Of a stretch of 64,000 nt of DNA, positions 58,779 to 64,000 are shown one piece after another. Position numbers and translations under genes: made by a program. Each line of letters opens with the position of its first letter. Position 1 is the stretch's first letter. Source of the stretch: Hoplostethus atlanticus (Eukaryota; Chordata; Actinopteri; Trachichthyiformes; Trachichthyidae); NCBI GenBank assembly GCA_034670405.1, contig JAXDDX010000221.1:56001-120000 (forward strand), read 5' to 3'. The notes beneath the pieces were generated by a model. It made no database searches and had not been told where the DNA came from. It saw only the letters and a program-made list of their open reading frames with translations.

Positions 58779-59153
58779 GGACCATATGTGGCCCAGTACT
58801 TGTTAATCACCCTCCTCCCTCTCTCTCCTCCATCCCTCCTCCATCCCTCCTCTCCTGTCCTCCTCCTATCCTCTCTTGTCCCTCCTCTCCTCCCCTTACT
58901 CCCCCAGTCGCTCTACACCTTCTCTCCTCTTCTCTCCTCTATCCCCCTCCAGCTCCATCTTTCCCACCATCCCTCTCCTCCTCCTCCACCTCTATCCCCT
59001 TCTCCTCTCTCCTCCATTGCTCTCCTCTCCTCTTCCTCTTCTCCTCCTCCTCCTCCCTGTCCTGTGGTTTCACACTCTAGTGTGTGTGACCAGTCTGTCA
59101 GTGTGTGTTGTGTACAGAGCCTGTCTGCCCAAGTGTGTGTGAGAAACGCTGTC

Positions 59154-59196
<43 letters not shown>

Positions 59197-60377
59197 ACAC
59201 CAGTCTGTGAGGGCAGTCTAATCCCAGAGGTTGGCTCAGGGCCACAGATTTAGCCCGTGTGTGTGTGTGTCATTTTTTGTCAGCCTCTTAGCAACCATAA
59301 GTATCTGACGCTAAATAGTGAGCCAGTTAACCATCCATCCATCCATCCATCCATCCATCCATCCTTCCATCCATCCATCCATCCATCCATCCATCCATCC
59401 TTGCTTTAGTCTAGATTTATCTAGTAACTTCCTAACAGGTATTTTTTTACGTGATGTTGTTTTTCAGAGCCGATACCATCCGACTTCATTCATGTCACCA
59501 TATTGTCCCGTTACGAAACAGTTACAGGAACAACACAGCTACCCTTGTCCCGTTCACGCCACGTGTACCAACATGACTCAGGACAGCAGCACATTTAACG
59601 CTTTTATTTTGAAGGCAGCATCGCCCCAGTTCAGACCGAGGATTGTACTTTATGAGAGCAGCTTCAGCACCACGCTGTTTCACCTTTTGTTCTTCTGTCT
59701 TTTTCCTGGTTTCATTTATTTTTATTTTTGAGGTTTGTTTTTTTATCGGACTGTTAAAGCACTTTGTCCATCCATCCATTAATCCCTCCATCTTTCTATC
59801 TATCCAGCAAATTACCTCTCCCTCCATCCCTCCCTCCAGTTCGGTCTATCCTCTTACGGTCTGATTAGGAGGGATTTACGGCTAAATATGCCTCCCACCT
59901 CATAACGAGCTCAGCGCCGCCGCGGCCCGCCGAGCGCTTCTCTCCATGACAGCCTCGTACCCATCCTCCATCTCTTTCCTTCATCCTTTTGATGAAGAGT
60001 CTCTCTCTCTCTCTCTCCCTCCCCCCCTCCCTTAAGTCAGTGTGTGTGTTTTGGGGGGGGGGGTCGTCATGGCAACAGGGCCCGGCCGAGCGCGTCCTGA
60101 AACCTCCTCCTCTCTCTGTGACTTATTAAGCGGTCCCTCTCTCCCCCCTCCTCCCTCTCTCTGCCTCCCCCTGTATGTCTCTGCCTCTCTCCTTCCTTCC
60201 TTCCTTCCCTCCTTTCGCCTCCTAGTGACTAATTAACCCCCCCTCCTCCATCCCTGCACTCCTTCAGCCATGCTTCCTCCCTCCACTCCATCGCTCCCTC
60301 CAACCATCCCTCCCAACATCCTCTCCTCCCTCCCTCGGTGTGTTAGTCCCTGCCCGCTAATTGCTCCCAACTACTGG

Positions 60378-60461
<84 letters not shown>

Positions 60462-63400
60462 CGAGCGAGAGCGAGAGAGCGAGCGAGAGAGAGCGAGCGA
60501 GAGAGAGAGAGAGAGAGAGAGTGAGGAAGGTGGAGGTCTATCTAAACTTTAAGGAGTTTGTAAACCAGACAGACTCTTTATAGGAATGTCATTTATTTCA
60601 ACTAGAAGGCACTCCAACTTCCTGTTGCACCTGAACACATCGTCTGGTAGTTTCATGGTTGTGGCTAAAAAACTAAATCCCAGATCCGCATTATCACCAA
60701 AATCAATTGTCCGTTCGGCCAACTGAACATCTGTGAGATGTCCTGCTGACATCAGACAGACGGACAGACAGGTTTATGGGTAGGAAGCAGGAGACACTGG
60801 GAGTTTGAGTAGAAGTGTCCAGAAAAACTATTGTTGGCTTCACATGATCAGCGACAAAAACGCTCGGCGCTGCCATTCATTTCCTATTTGGCAAGCGTCG
60901 CCGCCGCCCTCGGCGTTCTGCACCGAGCGTAATCCGGAGCATCCCGATTATACAACATGACCTTAAATCATACCATGATCTGACTAAAAAGTCTGTATCA
61001 TGGAATGATGTGGGTTTACAGACGGGACTACCAGGCTGGTTGACAGCTTAGTACAGGTCGTATATGCAGCCAGTCTATATTCACTTCTATGGCTGTGCTA
61101 GTATGATCATTGGTGATGTGGTTAGCTACGGTCACCGGCTGATGCGGATCATGTGAAAGCCCCTTAAAACGACACTTGCCCATTCTGAGGCGACGAGCTA
61201 GCTTGTTAGCAGCACACTCCACGGACAACAGCGTCAATACACTGACGTAAACATTACCTGTACTGTCGTAACGTCCAAGACACACCAAACAGAGTAAATT
61301 GTAACGTTACACACAAAACATTTTATACATTTGACAGTTATTTATGACGTTACGGTATTTATTTGATCCTACGAAAGGACAAGAAACAATGTAAGAACGA
61401 AATTCAATACTTTTAAGGCCTTATTTTGAGAATATTAAATTCAATACTTTTTTAATACTTTTAAGACCCGCGGGTACCCTGACCTGAGTGTGGTGTCAGG
61501 GTGTGTGTGTGTGTACCTCAGCGTGGTGTCAGGGTGTGTGTGTGTGTGTACCTCAGCGTGGTGTCAGGGTGTGTGTGTGTGTACCTCAGGGTGGTGTCGG
61601 TGTGTGTGTGTGTGTACCTCAGGGTGGTGTCGGTGTGTGTGTGTGTGTGTACCTCAGCGTGGTGTCGGTGTGTGTGTGTGTGTACCTCAGCGTGGTGTCA
61701 GGGTGTGTGTGTGTGTGTGTGTACCTCAGCATGGTGTCAGGGTGTGTGTGTGTGTACCTCAGCGTGGTGTCAGGGTGTGTGTGTGTGTACCTGAGTGGTG
61801 TCAGGGTGTGTGTGTACCTCAGCGTTGTGTCAGGGTGTGTGTGTGTGTACCTCAGCGTGGTGTCAGGGTGTGTGTGTGTGTACCTCAGCGTGGTGTCAGG
61901 GTGGTGTCAGGGTGTGTGTGTACCTCAGCGTGGTGTCAGGGTGTGTGTGTGTACCTCAGCGTGGTGTCAGGGTGTGTGTGTGTGTGTGTACCTCAGTGTG
62001 GTGTCAGGGTGTGTGTGTGTACCTCAGTGTGGTGTCAGGGTGTGGTGTGTACCTCAGCGTGGTGTCAGGGTGTGTGTGTACCTCGGCGTGGTGTCAGGGT
62101 GTGTGTGTGTACCTCAGCGTGGTGTCAGGGTGTGTGTGTGTGTACCTCAGTGTGGTGTCAGGGTGTGTGTGTGTGTACCTCAGTGTGGTGTCAGGGTGTG
62201 TGTGTACCTCAGCGTGGTGTCAGGGTGTGTGTGTGTGTACCTCAGCGTGGTGTCAGGGTGTGTGTGTGTGTACCTCAGCGTGGTGTCAGGGTGTGTGTGT
62301 GTACCTCAGTGTGGTGTCAGGGTGTGTGTGTGTGTACCTCAGCGTGGTGTCAGGGTGTGTGTGTGTACCTCAGTGTGGTGTCAGGGTGTGTGTGTGTGTA
62401 CCTCAGCGTGGTGTCAGGGTGTGTGTGTGTGTGTGTACCTCAGTGTGGTGTCAGGGTGTGTGTGTACCTCAGCGTGGTGTCAGGGTGTGTGTGTGTGTAC
62501 CTCAGCGTGGTGTCAGGGTGTGTGTGTGTGTACCTCAGCGTGGTGTCAGGGTGTGTGTGTACCTCAGCGTGGTGTCAGGGTGTGTGTGTGTACCTCAGCG
62601 TGGTGTCAGGGTGTGTGTGTGTGTACCTGGGTGTGGTGTCAGGGTGTGTGTGTGTACCTCAGCGTGGTGTCAGGGTGTGTGTGTACCTCAGTGTGGTGTC
62701 AGGGTGTGTGTGTGTACCTCAGTGTGGTGTCAAGGTGTGTGTGTACCTCGGCATGGTGTCAGGGTGTGTGTGTGTACCTCAGTGTAGTGTCAGGGTGTGT
62801 GTGTGTACCTCAGTGTGGTGTCAGGGTGTGTGTGTGTACCTCGGCGTGGTGTCAGGGTGTGTGTGTGTACCTCGGCGTGGTGTCAGGGTGTGTGTGTGTG
62901 TACCTCAGTGTGGTGTCAGGGTGTGTGTGTGTACCTCAGGTGGTGTCAGGGTGTGTGTGTGTGTGTACCTCAGCGTGGGTGGTCCAGGGTGTGTGTGTGT
63001 GTGTGTGTACCTCAGCGTGGTGTCAGGGTGTGTGTGTACCTCAGCGTGGTGTCAGGTGTGTGTGTGTACCTCAGCGTGGTGTCAGGGTGTGTGTGTACCT
63101 CAGCGTGGTGTCAGGGTGTGTGTGTGTACCTCAGCGTGTGTGTCAGGGTGTGTGTGTGTACCTCGGTGTGGTGTCAGGGTGTGTGTGTGTACCTCGGCGT
63201 GGTGTCAGGGTGTGTGTGTGTGTGTACTCGGCATGGTGTCAGGGTGTGTGTGTGTGTACCTCAGCGTGGTGTCAGGGTGTGTGTGTGTGTACCTCAGCGT
63301 GGTGTCAGGGTGTGTGTGTGTGTACCTCAGCGTGGTGTCAGGGTGTGTGTGTGTACCTCGGTGTCAGGGTGTGTGTGTGTGTACCTCAGCGTGGTGTCAG

Positions 63401-63849
63401 GGTGTGTGTGTGTGTACCTCAGCGTGGTGTCAGGGTGTGTGTCCATGTGTGCGTCCAGGTCCAGTCTGGAGGTGCAGGTCTTGAAGCAGATGGGACAGGG
63501 CAGCAGCTCCTCCTCCGCTCCTCTCACCACCGCCACCTCCTCGAGGACGCCCTCCTCCACCACCTACACACACACACACACACACACACAGGAGTCATGT
63601 TAGTGCTGTCTGTGTGTGTTATCACCAGTCATCACTGCTCACTGAAAATATGTTGAAGGTTTTTCTTTAAGGGTGGTGACTGTGTGTGTGTGTGTGTGTG
63701 TGTGTGCTACCTTCTTGCTGGGAGGCTCCTCCCCGTTCTCCTCCTCCAGGCCCGGCCTCCTCTTGGCGGATGGACGGCGGCGTTTGTTGGGTGAGGGGGG
63801 GCTGACGGGGAGCAGACCGCTCGGGTCCTTCTCATGGATCTTCATATGT
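49404..63849 (-). CDS. rreb1: Ras-responsive element-binding protein 1, 5'-partial
   Basis: RREB1 is a nuclear C2H2 zinc-finger factor acting downstream of RAS/MAPK and with SMADs (family knowledge). Thirteen in-frame exons: 63711-63849, 63418-63563, 57883-58072, 57206-57502, 56466-56946, 54398-56159, 53750-53943, 53239-53439, 52919-53080, 52228-52407, 51629-51759, 50709-51417 and 49404-50230 (TGA). Thirteen fingers are visible, with a run of five in the 1.76-kb exon (e.g. [20 protein letters not shown]), pairs such as [20 protein letters not shown], and the final [20 protein letters not shown]. Family signatures include [36 protein letters not shown] and [14 protein letters not shown]. CtBP-type motifs QPLDFS and QPMDLSIPS lie near 55040 and 54930. 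The first fingers are beyond 64000. A splice-donor-bearing VNTR abuts the exon at 63418. Fish have two paralogues; I cannot say which this is. Confidence 0.96.
51975..52075. repeat. (ATT)n/(AAT)n microsatellite in an rreb1 intron
   Basis: TTATTATTA runs to about 52013, then AT-rich sequence, then AATAATAAT, so the two runs form an inverted pair. It lies between the exons at 51759 and 52228; the rest of that intron is AT-rich without features. Confidence 0.85.
58250..58425 (+). repeat. LINE (L2-like) 3' end with TGATTGAT tail
   Basis: The phrase TATTCAATGTGCTGTAGAAA followed by TAAAGTTTGATTGATTGATT is the usual 3' end of fish L2-type LINEs, ending in a short (GATT)n tail. It lies in the long rreb1 intron. 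A similar GATT run occurs at 56341-56376. Confidence 0.65.
58528..60520. repeat. Microsatellite field in the long rreb1 intron
   Basis: In order: (GT)n at 58531-58558, 58656-58686 and 59157-59194; (CA)n at 58749-58777; CT/CCT-rich DNA 58806-59060; (CCAT)n 59332-59402; CT-rich 60000-60330; and a GA tract 60380-60520 with GAGC interruptions. The long frames here are repeat artefacts. 59410-59860 is ordinary sequence without a recognisable exon. Confidence 0.85.
60836..61163. mobile_element. Short non-autonomous element, deleted relative of one inside the hAT remnant
   Basis: The left end GGCTTCACATGATCAGCGAC and the right end GATCATGTGAAAGCC are inverted copies. The interior matches 22608-23256 closely: GACGGGACTACCAGGCTGGT, CAGTCTATATTCACTTCTAT and GATCATTGG. 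A ~200-bp part of the longer copy is missing. The family is not identified. Confidence 0.7.
61484..63417. repeat. VNTR built from the 3' end and splice donor of an rreb1 exon
   Basis: About 60 tandem units of 28-37 bp read, on the plus strand, CAGCGTGGTGTCAGGGTG, then (TG)n, then TACCT. On the rreb1 (minus) strand each unit is ACCCTGACACCACGCTGAG followed by GTACACAC. The array is continuous with the exon 63418-63563, whose last bases are exactly that sequence (HPDTTL then AG) followed by GT. Every unit therefore repeats ~24 coding bases and a 5' splice site. Variants are CAGTGTGG, CGGCGTGG and CAGGGTGG. Unit length varies mainly through the TG run. Confidence 0.95.
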
Positions 63850-64000
63850 CTAGAGAGAGAGAGAGAGACAAGGAGAGAGATTATATGATATACTGGTCAT
63901 GCAAATAAAACCATCTGATTCAGAGGGAGAGGGGAGGGAATGGGGGAGGTGGAGAGTGAGTACTCCCGGACTACTCCAGGACTACTCCAGGACTACTCCA
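63850..64000. other. rreb1 intron at the window edge
   Basis: Starts with a GA-rich microsatellite just behind the acceptor and ends with the start of a tandem repeat (GACTACTCCAG, at least three copies from 63967). No exon. Confidence 0.6.

Noticed and set aside
61484-63417. CRISPR-like regular repeats
   Set aside because: Units are contiguous with no unique spacers, length varies through a TG run, and the context is a vertebrate intron.
61488-63656. Open frames of 722 and 664 codons rich in [17 protein letters not shown]
   Set aside because: They are plus-strand translations of the rreb1 VNTR, opposite to the gene, produced by units whose lengths happen to avoid stops; no start context or family.

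Overview
The window is nuclear DNA from a ray-finned fish, most likely a teleost. The evidence is spliced vertebrate genes with GT-AG introns, many (GT)n, (CT)n and GA microsatellites, minisatellites inside introns, Tc1, hAT and fold-back DNA transposons, fish-type SINE and LINE tails, and a crystallin gamma N gene. There is no bacterial, phage or CRISPR content. The species cannot be named from the sequence alone.

Four protein genes are recognisable, and I placed their exons by splice sites, codon phase and similarity to known vertebrate proteins. They are nub1 (+, 410-4912, 5' end outside the window), crygn (-, 8101-9656, complete, 183 aa), rheb (-, 13926-20229, complete, 184 aa with a CaaX box) and rreb1 (-, 49404-63849, 13 exons, 5' end outside the window). 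nub1, crygn and rheb are neighbours in other vertebrates (human 7q36). RREB1 lies on another chromosome in human (6p24), so its linkage here is either a fish arrangement or an assembly join.

Layout: 0-5 kb nub1 with a large minisatellite in one intron; 5-8 kb intergenic repeats; 8-9.7 kb crygn; 10.2-12.1 kb a 974-bp fold-back element and an internally deleted Tc1 copy; 13.9-20.7 kb rheb and its CCAAT-rich promoter; 20.7-27.7 kb a stack of nested DNA transposons whose oldest member carries a broken gene for an XPG/PIN-like nuclease protein with a cysteine-rich tail; 27.7-36.7 kb gene-poor repeat debris with a tRNA-like sequence, a LINE fragment and a perfect hAT MITE; about 36.7-47.6 kb sequence that looks like poor-quality consensus (homopolymer-inflated) with one clean island near 44.6-45.6 kb; 47.4-48.0 kb a minisatellite; 49.1-64 kb rreb1.

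The most unusual signal is in the 5.3-kb rreb1 intron. About 1.9 kb of tandem repeats directly abuts an exon, and each unit is a copy of that exon's last ~24 coding bases plus its 5' splice site. Dozens of duplicated splice donors therefore lie in a row. The second most interesting feature is the transposon stack: its right terminal repeat preserves the empty site for insertions in the left terminal repeat. The genes themselves do not form a pathway: nub1 acts in NEDD8/ubiquitin-like turnover, crygn is a lens protein, rheb is the mTORC1-activating GTPase and rreb1 is a RAS/TGF-beta-responsive zinc-finger transcription factor.
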